Shown piece after piece: positions 15,664-22,308 of a DNA stretch of 51,266 nucleotides. A model generated the notes under the pieces. That model did no database searches, had not been told where the DNA came from, and was given only the letters and a program-made list of their open reading frames with translations. The stretch comes from an uncultured Oscillibacter sp. Its GTDB lineage: Bacteria; Bacillota; Clostridia; Oscillospirales; Oscillospiraceae. A program made the position numbers and the translations under genes. Location of the stretch: contig CAJUQM010000017.1 in NCBI GenBank assembly GCA_910588005.1, positions 1 to 51,266 on the forward strand, in the 5' to 3' direction. The first letter of the stretch is position 1; every line of letters begins with the position of its first letter.

Positions 15664-15707
15664 CCTTCACAACAGCAGCGGCCTGCCCTCCGCCTCACCG
15701 GAGCCGC
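15664..15707. repeat. Degenerate second copy of the ABC ATPase gene 3' end
   Basis: This noncoding segment aligns with 15736-15778, the end of the ATPase gene. In the core 39 bases, 33 are identical. On the minus strand it would read GSGEAEGRPLLL-stop against the real GSDEADDKLLLS-stop. It appears to be a decayed tandem duplication of the gene terminus. Confidence 0.6.
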
Positions 15708-15736
15708 CGCCGCCCGTACTGTCTCTGGCCAGCACC

Positions 15737-16531
15737 TTACGACAGCAGCAGCTTGTCGTCCGCCTCATCGGAGCCGCTGACCTTGCTGAACAGCTCCAGC
15801 AGCTGGGGAACCGTGAGCTTCTTCTTCTCGCCGCCGGAGACGTCGATGACAATTTTCCCGTCGTACATCATAATTAAGCGGTTGCCATGCTGAATGGCGT
15901 CTTTCATATTGTGGGTAACCATCATGGTAGTCAGGTGGTTCTCCGCCACGATCTTATCGGACAGCTCCAGCACCTTGGCGGCGGTCTTAGGATCCAAGGC
16001 GGCGGTGTGCTCGTCCAAAAGCAGCAGCTTCGGCTTCTTCAAAGAAGCCATCAGCAGCGTCAGCGCCTGACGCTGGCCGCCGGAGAGCAGACCAACCTTA
16101 CTGGTAAGACGATCCTCCAGTCCCAGCCCCAGATTGCCCAGCATCTCCTGATACCGGTCTTTCTCGGCCTTGGTAAGCCCCCAACGCAGTCCCCGTCTCT
16201 GGCCGCGGCGGGCCGCCAGGGCCAGATTCTCCACAATCTGCATGGTGGGCGCCGTACCCATCATGGGATCCTGAAACACCCGGCCGATAAAGGCCGCCCG
16301 CTTGTGCTCAGGCAGATGGGTCACGTCGGTGCCGCCGATGGAGATCGTGCCCGCGTCCACGGGCCATGTGCCGGCCACGGCGTTGAGCATGGTGCTCTTG
16401 CCCGCTCCGTTGCCGCCGATAACGGTGCAGAAATCCCCCTCGTTCAGGGTAAGGCTCACACCCCGCAGGGCCTGCTTCTCGTTGACCGTCCCGGCGTTAA
16501 ACGTCTTCCAGATCTCTTTGATCTCAAGCAT
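15737..16531 (-). CDS. ABC transporter ATP-binding protein (TrpZ-like)
   Basis: The 264-residue nucleotide-binding subunit of a BPD_transp_2-type importer. Walker A GGNGAGKST (39-47), signature LSGGQRQ (149-155), Walker B LLLLDEH with the catalytic Glu (169-175), and the MMVTHN switch His are all present. The start is ATG at 16531, with GGGAGG about 9 bases upstream; longer in-frame starts run into the permease gene without a ribosome site. It overlaps the permease gene by 8 bases. The SBP-permease-ATPase set resembles the pneumococcal TrpXYZ group, but the substrate is not determined by sequence. Confidence 0.92.
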   Translation of the reverse strand: MLEIKEIWKTFNAGTVNEKQALRGVSLTLNEGDFCTVIGGNGAGKSTMLNAVAGTWPVDAGTISIGGTDVTHLPEHKRAAFIGRVFQDPMMGTAPTMQIVENLALAARRGQRRGLRWGLTKAEKDRYQEMLGNLGLGLEDRLTSKVGLLSGGQRQALTLLMASLKKPKLLLLDEHTAALDPKTAAKVLELSDKIVAENHLTTMMVTHNMKDAIQHGNRLIMMYDGKIVIDVSGGEKKKLTVPQLLELFSKVSGSDEADDKLLLS

Positions 16532-17477
16532 TTGCAGCGCCTCCCTTCTTGACGGGCTTGGCAAAATAGCGGCCCTTCCAGTAGGGGATCGTCAGGAACA
16601 CGGCCACGATCGCGGCGGAAATCAGCTTCAAGTAGTTGGTGTTGATGCCGCTGAGACTCACCACCGCCTGAATGACGATATAGTAGATAATAGCGCCGAT
16701 GGAGACCGCCAGCAGCTTCAGTGCAAAATTGCGGAACACCTTGGAAAACAGCACCTCGCCGATAATAACGGCCGCCAGGCCGATGACGATGGCCCCCTTG
16801 CCCATGCTGGAGTCGGCAAAGCTCTGGTATTGGGCCAGCAGCGCCCCGGACAGGGCCACCAGGCCGTTAGAGAGCATCAGGCCCAGCACCTTGCCGGTGT
16901 CGGTGTTGATGCCCTGCGCCCGGGCCATGTTGGGATTGGCGCCGGTGGCCCGGAGAGAGGCCCCCAGCTCCGTTCCGAAAAACCAATACAGCGCGCCGAT
17001 AATGGCCGCGGTGAACAGTCCCACCACCAGAATGGGGTGCCGGTAGACGGGCCGGACGCCCTTGGCCACCTCCTGGACAAACCGCAGCGACACCAGAAGC
17101 TTGTCCAAATTCGCCTGGTCAATGACGTTGATGGCCACATTGGCCTTCATACCCATAATGGCCAGGTTGATGGACCACAGCCCCAGCTGGGTTAAAATAC
17201 CTGCCAGGATCGCCGGAATCCCGCAGGCGGTGTGGAGCAGGCCGGTGACAAGGCCCGTCACCATGCCCACCAGCAGCGCCGCCGCCAAGGCCAGCCAGAT
17301 ATTGACTCCGCCGCCGAAAAGCACCACAAAGATGGCACCCCCGGTGCAGAAGGACCCATCCACCGTCAGGTCGGCAATGTCCAGGATCTTATAGGTGATG
17401 TAGACGCCGATGGCCATAATACCCCAGATCAGCCCCTGGGAGACGGCCCCCGGCAGTGCGCCGATAAAATTCATCAT
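16524..17477 (-). CDS. ABC transporter permease (TrpY-like)
   Basis: A 317-residue integral membrane permease of the branched-chain-amino-acid/TrpY class, with about eight or nine hydrophobic helices and few charged residues. Typical cytoplasmic loop sequences include YKILDIADLTVDG near the N-terminus and SLRATGANPNMARAQGI in the middle, which contacts the ATPase. It ends in a basic KPVKKGG tail. It lies between the binding-protein gene and the ATPase gene, overlapping the latter by 8 bases. A strong hairpin precedes it and probably reduces its expression relative to the binding protein. Confidence 0.92.
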   Translation of the reverse strand: MMNFIGALPGAVSQGLIWGIMAIGVYITYKILDIADLTVDGSFCTGGAIFVVLFGGGVNIWLALAAALLVGMVTGLVTGLLHTACGIPAILAGILTQLGLWSINLAIMGMKANVAINVIDQANLDKLLVSLRFVQEVAKGVRPVYRHPILVVGLFTAAIIGALYWFFGTELGASLRATGANPNMARAQGINTDTGKVLGLMLSNGLVALSGALLAQYQSFADSSMGKGAIVIGLAAVIIGEVLFSKVFRNFALKLLAVSIGAIIYYIVIQAVVSLSGINTNYLKLISAAIVAVFLTIPYWKGRYFAKPVKKGGAANA

Positions 17478-17533
17478 AAGCCAATGCCTCCAATACGTTC
17501 ATAGATACAAAAAGCCTCCCTTATCATAACCAA

Positions 17534-17570
17534 AAAGAGCGGAAAAAGGAACCCCCTTTTTCCGCTCTTT
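17534..17570 (-). terminator. Intercistronic terminator between binding protein and permease
   Basis: A perfect 16-bp stem (AAAGAGCGGAAAAAGG with its complement) around a 5-base loop is followed on the minus strand by a U run. Its place, after the binding-protein gene and before the permease gene, suggests partial termination that yields excess binding protein. Confidence 0.85.
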
Positions 17571-17605
17571 CGGCGTTTTCTGTTGGAAAGCTCAAAAGAC
17601 GGGGA

Positions 17606-18634
17606 TCAGGCGATGGCCTCGTAGCCCTCGGGGGCGGTCACGCCCAGCGCCTCGCACATGGCAGGATTGTACTTCTTCACGAACTCCGGGGCATACTCAA
17701 TTGCCATCTCGGAGATCTGGGCCTCGCCGGTGAGAACCTGAGCGGCCATCTCGCCGGTCTTGTAGCCAATGTCATAGTAGCTGATGGACAGGGTCGCCAC
17801 ACCGCAGCCCTTGCACAGGCCCTCTTCGCCGCAGAACACGGGGATGTTACCCCGGCAGATGTTGTCGATAATGCCGGTATTGGAGGCGGCGGAGTTGTCC
17901 GTGGGGATATAGAGCACGTCGCTGGCGTCCACAGCGGTCTGGCAGACAGCCGCAATGTCGTTGGAATCGGAGAAGGCGTACTGGGTGCAGGTATAGCCCA
18001 GCTCCTCCAGGTACCGCTGAACGGTATCCACCTGGTACTGGCTGTTATCCTCGTTGGAGCAGTAGAGCAGGCCAATGGCCTTGGCGTCGGGGAACCACTC
18101 TTTAATCATCTGGGCCTGCTGGTCCAGCGGCGCCAGGTCGGAGGTTCCAGAGACGTTATTGCCCAGGGTGCCGGAGAAATCCTTGATGCCGAAGGCCACG
18201 CCGTACTCGGTAACGGAGGTGCCCAGGATGGGAATATCCCCGGTGGCGGCCGCCGCCGCCTGGAGAGCCGGTGTGGCGTTGGCCATAATCAGGTCCACAT
18301 TCTGGGACACAAAGGCGTTGGCAATGGTAGCGCAGGTGGCGGGATCATCGGCGGCGTTCTGGAGATCGTATTTCCAGCCGTCCTCGCCAAACTTCTCGTT
18401 CATAGCATCGATAAAGCCGTTGGTGGCGGCGTCCAGAGCGTCGTGGGTGACATACTGAGAAATGCCCACGCTGTAGACTTCGCCGGCAGGCTCATTGGGA
18501 GCCGCCGGGCCGGCAGGCTCGTTCTGGTCGGCGTTCGCAGGGGTATTTCCGCCCTGGTTGGCGTCTCCGCCGCAGGCGGCCAAGCTCATGACCACCGCAG
18601 CGGCCAAAAGCAGGGCAAGGATCTTCTTTTTCAT
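17606..18634 (-). CDS. ABC transporter substrate-binding lipoprotein (TrpX-like)
   Basis: A 342-residue extracellular lipoprotein of the ABC_sub_bind family (PF04392 type). A signal peptide ends in the lipobox L-A-A-C (Cys21), followed by an Asn/Pro/Ala-rich linker to about residue 50. The periplasmic-binding-like body starts YSVGISQYVTHDALD and contains the family segments PILGTSVTEYG and AIGLLYCSNEDNS. AAGGAG precedes the ATG. A consensus sigma-A promoter drives it. It is the first gene of the transporter operon. Relatives bind tryptophan or other aromatic or small ligands; no specific ligand is claimed. Confidence 0.9.
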   Translation of the reverse strand: MKKKILALLLAAAVVMSLAACGGDANQGGNTPANADQNEPAGPAAPNEPAGEVYSVGISQYVTHDALDAATNGFIDAMNEKFGEDGWKYDLQNAADDPATCATIANAFVSQNVDLIMANATPALQAAAAATGDIPILGTSVTEYGVAFGIKDFSGTLGNNVSGTSDLAPLDQQAQMIKEWFPDAKAIGLLYCSNEDNSQYQVDTVQRYLEELGYTCTQYAFSDSNDIAAVCQTAVDASDVLYIPTDNSAASNTGIIDNICRGNIPVFCGEEGLCKGCGVATLSISYYDIGYKTGEMAAQVLTGEAQISEMAIEYAPEFVKKYNPAMCEALGVTAPEGYEAIA

Positions 18635-18692
18635 CTTTCTTCGCTCCTTAATTCTTGTTTGGTTTCTTGTTGCTCTTCCAATTTTCTTTTAC

Positions 18693-18721
18693 ACTATATA
18701 GCTTTAAATGGATAAAGTCAA
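18693..18721 (-). promoter_or_regulatory. Sigma-A promoter of the TrpX-like gene
   Basis: On the minus strand TTGACT (18721-18716), a 17-base spacer and TATAGT (18698-18693) lie about 60 bases before the lipoprotein start. Confidence 0.8.
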
Positions 18722-18827
18722 CCGTCGCTTTCCACAAATAGCATTGTTTGTTTTTAAGTGCCCTTGTATACTTCCGGCAAAAGCGTCTCGCTGCCGGTCC
18801 CACTTTTCCCGTCCGTCAAGTTTTTCG

Positions 18828-18856
18828 TTGACACGGAAATATTCCGGTGTTATAGT
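18828..18856 (+). promoter_or_regulatory. Sigma-A promoter of the pyrG leader
   Basis: A perfect TTGACA (18828-18833), a 17-base spacer and TATAGT (18851-18856). The predicted start near 18863 is more than 430 bases from the pyrG ATG. Confidence 0.85.
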
Positions 18857-18862
18857 TTGAGG

Positions 18863-19012
18863 GTATTTTGGAACGCTTTGGGCGCGGTTTGCGGCGGATG
18901 CCGCAAGCGACAATCAAACACAACGGCGAACACCGCGGATCGCAGCTGAGAGTCCCGAAAGAGGCTGGGACTTCTCACCCCCTGCGACGGTCCGGCGGTG
19001 GTTTTTATTTTT
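18863..19012 (+). ncRNA. Structured pyrG leader, candidate PyrR-type attenuator
   Basis: From the predicted start the RNA forms a perfect hairpin, TTGCGGC-GGAT-GCCGCAA (18889-18906). A long stem follows: CACCGC, GGA and TCGCAG (18931-18944) pair with CTGCGA, TCC and GCGGTG (18983-19000), and TTTTTATTTTT follows, so it is an intrinsic terminator. The top of this stem carries GAGAGUCCCGAAAGAGGCU. This resembles the PyrR-binding loop (UCCNGNGAGGY) with two extra A residues, and its flanks AGUCCC/GGGACU pair. Pyrimidine-dependent termination upstream of the CTP synthase gene would fit. The leader could instead be an unrelated attenuator or a separate small RNA. Confidence 0.45.
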
Positions 19013-19295
19013 GCGCTCCCTCGGGGAAACTTTATCAGCCGTCTCTCCGTTCTCGGGATGGATCAGGCAAAATTCACCAAATCAGTCTTCACATTTTCCG
19101 GCTTTCAGCCGGGCGGGCAGCCGGCGAACTGCCTGTCGGAAAAAACTGAAAAAGTATGGCGCAAGGCATTCAGCGGGGCATGGGCGCGCCCTTGGGGGAT
19201 CAGCGCTGGAACACAGCGGCAAACACCCCGGTGCGCCCCTGTTCAGCGGTTGCATATTGCATATAAAGTCTATTTATAAAGGCAAGGTGAGCGGT

Positions 19296-20903
19296 ATGTC
19301 GGCTAAATTTGTATTTGTCACCGGCGGCGTTGTCTCGGGTCTGGGCAAGGGGATCTGCGCCGCGTCACTGGGACGGCTTTTAAAACAGCGGGGCGTCCGG
19401 GTGCGAAACCAGAAATTTGATCCCTATATTAATGTAGACCCCGGCACCATGAGTCCCTACCAGCATGGAGAGGTCTTTGTCACCGAGGACGGCGCCGAGA
19501 CGGATCTGGACCTGGGCCACTACGAGCGGTTTGTAGACGAGAATCTCTCCGGCAACAGCTCCATCTCCTCCGGCAAGATCTACTGGTCGGTACTGAACCG
19601 TGAGCGCCGGGGGGACTACTTGGGAGCCACAGTTCAGATCATTCCCCATATCACCAATGAAATCAAAGCGCGGATCTACGCCATGGCGGAGGAGCATGTG
19701 GACGTGGTCATCTGTGAGATTGGCGGCACTGTGGGCGATATTGAGTCTCAGCCCTTTTTGGAGGCCATTCGCCAGGTGCGGGCGGAGCGCCCCCTGGGAG
19801 ACGTGGTGTTTATTCACGTGCCTCTGATCGTGCAGGTCCCGGGTTCCGGAGAGCTGAAGTCCAAGCCCACCCAGCATTCCGTAAAGGAGCTGCTCTCCCT
19901 GGGTATCCAGCCGGACATTCTGGTCTGCCGCTGCGACACTCCCATCACCGAAGACGTGCGGAAAAAGATTGCTCTGTTCTGCAACGTCCAGCCGGACTGT
20001 GTCATCCAGAACGCCACCGCCTCCACCCTGTACGAGGTTCCCCTTCTGATGGCAAAGGAGGGGCTGGATGAGGCCGTCTGCCGGAAGCTGGGCCTCATCA
20101 CCCATCAGCCGGACCTGCGGGAGTGGACCGCCATGGTGAAGCGGGAAAAGGCGGCCCGCCGCCGGGTATGCATCGCCCTGGTGGGGAAGTACACCCAGCT
20201 GCACGACGCCTATCTCTCCGTTGTGGAGTCTCTAAATCACGCCGGCACCGCCAATGACGCCGTCGTCGAGATCCGCTGGGTGGACTCCGGCCTCTTAACC
20301 GCGGAGAACGCAGAGGAACGCCTGGCGGGCTGCAGCGGTGTGCTGGTGCCCGGCGGTTTCGGCAGCCGCGGTATCGAAGGCATGATCTGCGCCATTCAGC
20401 ACGCCCGGGAAAAGCGGATCCCCTACCTTGGTATCTGCCTTGGCATGCAGATGGCGGTGGTGGAGTTCGCCCGCCATGTGCTGAGCTGGGAGGACGCCAA
20501 CTCCACCGAGTTCGCTCCCGCTGTCAAGCACCCCGTCATCGACCTGATGCCGGATCAGGCCGGCGTGACGGACAAGGGCGGCACCATGCGTCTTGGTAAA
20601 TACCCCTGTGTTCTCATGGAGGGCAGCCGGAGCCACAGTCTGTACGGCATGCCCGAGATCTCTGAGCGCCACCGCCACCGCTACGAATTCAACAATCAGT
20701 TCCGCGGACCTCTCCAGACTGCGGGACTGGCCCTGACCGGAACCTCGCCGGACGGCGGCCTGGTAGAGATTGTAGAGCTGCCGGACCACCCCTGGTTTGT
20801 GGCCGCCCAGTTCCACCCGGAGTTTAAAAGCCGTCCCGACCGGTCCCACCCCCTGTTCTATGGGTTCATAGAAGCCGCATTGAAATACGCGGAAAATCGA
20901 TAA
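19296..20903 (+). CDS. pyrG: CTP synthase
   Basis: A 535-residue enzyme, the normal length, making CTP from UTP, ATP and glutamine. The amidoligase domain starts KFVFVTGGVVSGLGKG (4-19). The glutaminase domain has nucleophile Cys381 in LGICLGMQ and the His507/Glu509 pair in QFHPEF. Some conserved positions vary from the Bacillus enzyme but the motif set is complete. The start is ATG at 19296 with AAGGTGA upstream; a longer frame from 19011 is only leader sequence. The 3' end is duplicated downstream. A long leader with terminator suggests regulation by attenuation. Confidence 0.97.
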   Translation: MSAKFVFVTGGVVSGLGKGICAASLGRLLKQRGVRVRNQKFDPYINVDPGTMSPYQHGEVFVTEDGAETDLDLGHYERFVDENLSGNSSISSGKIYWSVLNRERRGDYLGATVQIIPHITNEIKARIYAMAEEHVDVVICEIGGTVGDIESQPFLEAIRQVRAERPLGDVVFIHVPLIVQVPGSGELKSKPTQHSVKELLSLGIQPDILVCRCDTPITEDVRKKIALFCNVQPDCVIQNATASTLYEVPLLMAKEGLDEAVCRKLGLITHQPDLREWTAMVKREKAARRRVCIALVGKYTQLHDAYLSVVESLNHAGTANDAVVEIRWVDSGLLTAENAEERLAGCSGVLVPGGFGSRGIEGMICAIQHAREKRIPYLGICLGMQMAVVEFARHVLSWEDANSTEFAPAVKHPVIDLMPDQAGVTDKGGTMRLGKYPCVLMEGSRSHSLYGMPEISERHRHRYEFNNQFRGPLQTAGLALTGTSPDGGLVEIVELPDHPWFVAAQFHPEFKSRPDRSHPLFYGFIEAALKYAENR

Positions 20904-20944
20904 TCCCAACCCAGGGACGGCTTTTACCGCCATGTCCGGCGGTT
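20831..20944 (+). repeat. Direct repeat copy 1: pyrG 3' end and downstream
   Basis: A 114-base unit covering the last 24 pyrG codons, the stop and 41 bases after it, including a small ACCGCC/GGCGGT hairpin. It aligns with 21004-21116 at about 93 percent identity. Confidence 0.85.
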
Positions 20945-21003
20945 GCCGCCTCTGCGGCGAGCCGGACTGGCATTCTCCCGGATCGGCCGCCGCCCGGCCG
21001 TAT

Positions 21004-21116
21004 CCGTCCCGACCGGCCCCATCCCCTGTTCTATGGGTTCATAGAAGCCGCATTAAAATACGCAGAAAATCAATAATTCAACCCAGGAACGGCTTTTACC
21101 GCCATGTCCGGCGGTT
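21004..21116 (+). repeat. Direct repeat copy 2: displaced pyrG 3' end
   Basis: A 113-base copy of the pyrG terminus lying 59 bases beyond copy 1. In frame it still encodes the end of CTP synthase (HPLFYGFIEAALKYAENQ-stop). Two residue changes (Ser to Pro, Arg to Gln) and several silent transitions separate it from copy 1. This suggests a diverged allele rather than a fresh duplication. It lies just upstream of the M24 peptidase gene and serves no visible coding role. Confidence 0.85.
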
Positions 21117-21154
21117 ATCCCTTCCCTGAAAAATTTTTGAGAGAGGTCACAATT

Positions 21155-22228
21155 ATGAATCATTTCAGCCAAATCGCCGCAAAGCTGGAGGCCTATCACA
21201 TCGACGCCATGCTCCTCTCCTGCGAGGCCAACCGGTTTTACGCCTCCGGCTTCCATTCTTCCGGCACCGACGGAATGGCACTGGTCACCCGGGAAAAAAA
21301 CTACTACTTCACCGACGCCCGATACACGGAGGCCGCCGGGCGGGCTGTCCAGGGTGCGGAGCTGCGGGAGACGGGTCCCGGAAAGAGCTACTCCCTCCGC
21401 CTGAAGGAGGCCGTCCAGGAGCAGTCGGTCCACCGCATGGGATATGAGGACGCCTATATGACCGTCAAGGACTATGAGATGTACAGCAAGGCCCTGTCCT
21501 GCGAGCTGGTCCCCGCCACAGAACTGCTGCTGGAACTGCGCCGGGTAAAGGACCAAGAGGAGCTGGCATCCATGACTGCCGCCCAGCGAATCGCCGAGCA
21601 GGCTCTGGAGGACATTCTAAAGGAAATTCGGCCCGGCGTGACAGAAAAAGAGATTGCCGCCCGGCTCCAGTATCTGATGCTCCACTATGGGGCGGAAAAT
21701 ATGTCTTTTGACCCCATCGTGGTCTCCGGTCCCAACGGCAGCCTGCCCCATGGCGTGCCCTCGGAGAGAGAAATCCGAGCCGGGGAGTTTGTCACCATGG
21801 ACTTCGGCTGCATCTATCACGGATACTGCTCCGACATGACCCGCACCGTGGCGGTAGGATCTGCGACGGAGGAGATGCGAACCGTCTATGAGACGGTTCT
21901 GGCAGCCCAGGCCGCCGGGATCGCCGCCGCCCGGGCCGGCGTGTGCGGCAAAGACGTGGACGGCGCCGCCCGAAGCGTAATTGAAGCCGCCGGATACGGA
22001 AGTTATTTCGGCCACGGCTTCGGCCACGGGGTCGGGGTGGAAATTCACGAGGGTCCCAACGCCTCCTCCGCCAATGATAAACCCCTCCCCGCCGGAGCGG
22101 TCATCTCCGCCGAACCCGGCATCTATCTGCCGGGAAAGCTGGGCGTCCGGATTGAGGATGTTATCGTAATCACTGAAAGCGGCTGTGAAAATTTGACCCG
22201 CGCCCCCAAGGAATTACTGGTTTTGTAA
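21155..22228 (+). CDS. M24 family Xaa-Pro aminopeptidase
   Basis: A 357-residue cytosolic metallopeptidase that removes residues N-terminal to proline. The creatinase N-domain covers about 1-125. The pita-bread catalytic domain shows the dinuclear metal ligands: Asp in TMDFGCIYHG, Asp in SDMTRTVAVG, His in GHGFGHGVGVEIHEGP, Glu in AEPGIYL and Glu in RIEDVIVI. ATG at 21155 follows GAGAGAGG by about 8 bases; an in-frame ATG at 21104 lies in the repeat and lacks a ribosome site. The gene is 80 bases ahead of the pyrophosphatase gene. Confidence 0.93.
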   Translation: MNHFSQIAAKLEAYHIDAMLLSCEANRFYASGFHSSGTDGMALVTREKNYYFTDARYTEAAGRAVQGAELRETGPGKSYSLRLKEAVQEQSVHRMGYEDAYMTVKDYEMYSKALSCELVPATELLLELRRVKDQEELASMTAAQRIAEQALEDILKEIRPGVTEKEIAARLQYLMLHYGAENMSFDPIVVSGPNGSLPHGVPSEREIRAGEFVTMDFGCIYHGYCSDMTRTVAVGSATEEMRTVYETVLAAQAAGIAAARAGVCGKDVDGAARSVIEAAGYGSYFGHGFGHGVGVEIHEGPNASSANDKPLPAGAVISAEPGIYLPGKLGVRIEDVIVITESGCENLTRAPKELLVL

Positions 22229-22236
22229 CGGTTCCG

Positions 22237-22265
22237 TTGACAAAGCAGCACCAGGGCGGTATGAT
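22237..22265 (+). promoter_or_regulatory. Sigma-A promoter of the pyrophosphatase gene
   Basis: A perfect TTGACA (22237-22242), a 17-base spacer and TATGAT (22260-22265) lie 43 bases before the ATG. Confidence 0.8.
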
Positions 22266-22308
22266 GAAGCCATATTGAGAGGTATATTTTCTCAGAAGGA
22301 GGTCGCCT

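Larger units (their letters stand above)
18635..19295. other. Divergent regulatory region transporter / pyrG
   Basis: A 661-base gap holds back-to-back sigma-A promoters for the transporter operon and pyrG, then a structured pyrG leader ending in a terminator near 19012. The final 280 bases before pyrG (19013-19295) contain small hairpins, for example CCGGCT/AGCCGG at 19098-19112, but no gene or recognised RNA. Confidence 0.6.

Noticed and set aside
18863..19012. T-box riboswitch in the pyrG leader
   Set aside because: An ACCGCGG stretch resembles part of the T-box, but the UGGN that pairs with the tRNA end is missing, no Stem I motifs are seen, and pyrG is not an amino-acid gene.
18863..19012. 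6S, SRP or RNase P RNA gene
   Set aside because: The size and conserved sequence blocks of these RNAs are not present; the stem ends in a terminator and points to attenuation.
19011..19295. 95-codon N-terminal extension of pyrG
   Set aside because: CTP synthase begins at 19296 with a good ribosome site and normal length of 535; the extension overlaps the leader and is not protein-like.
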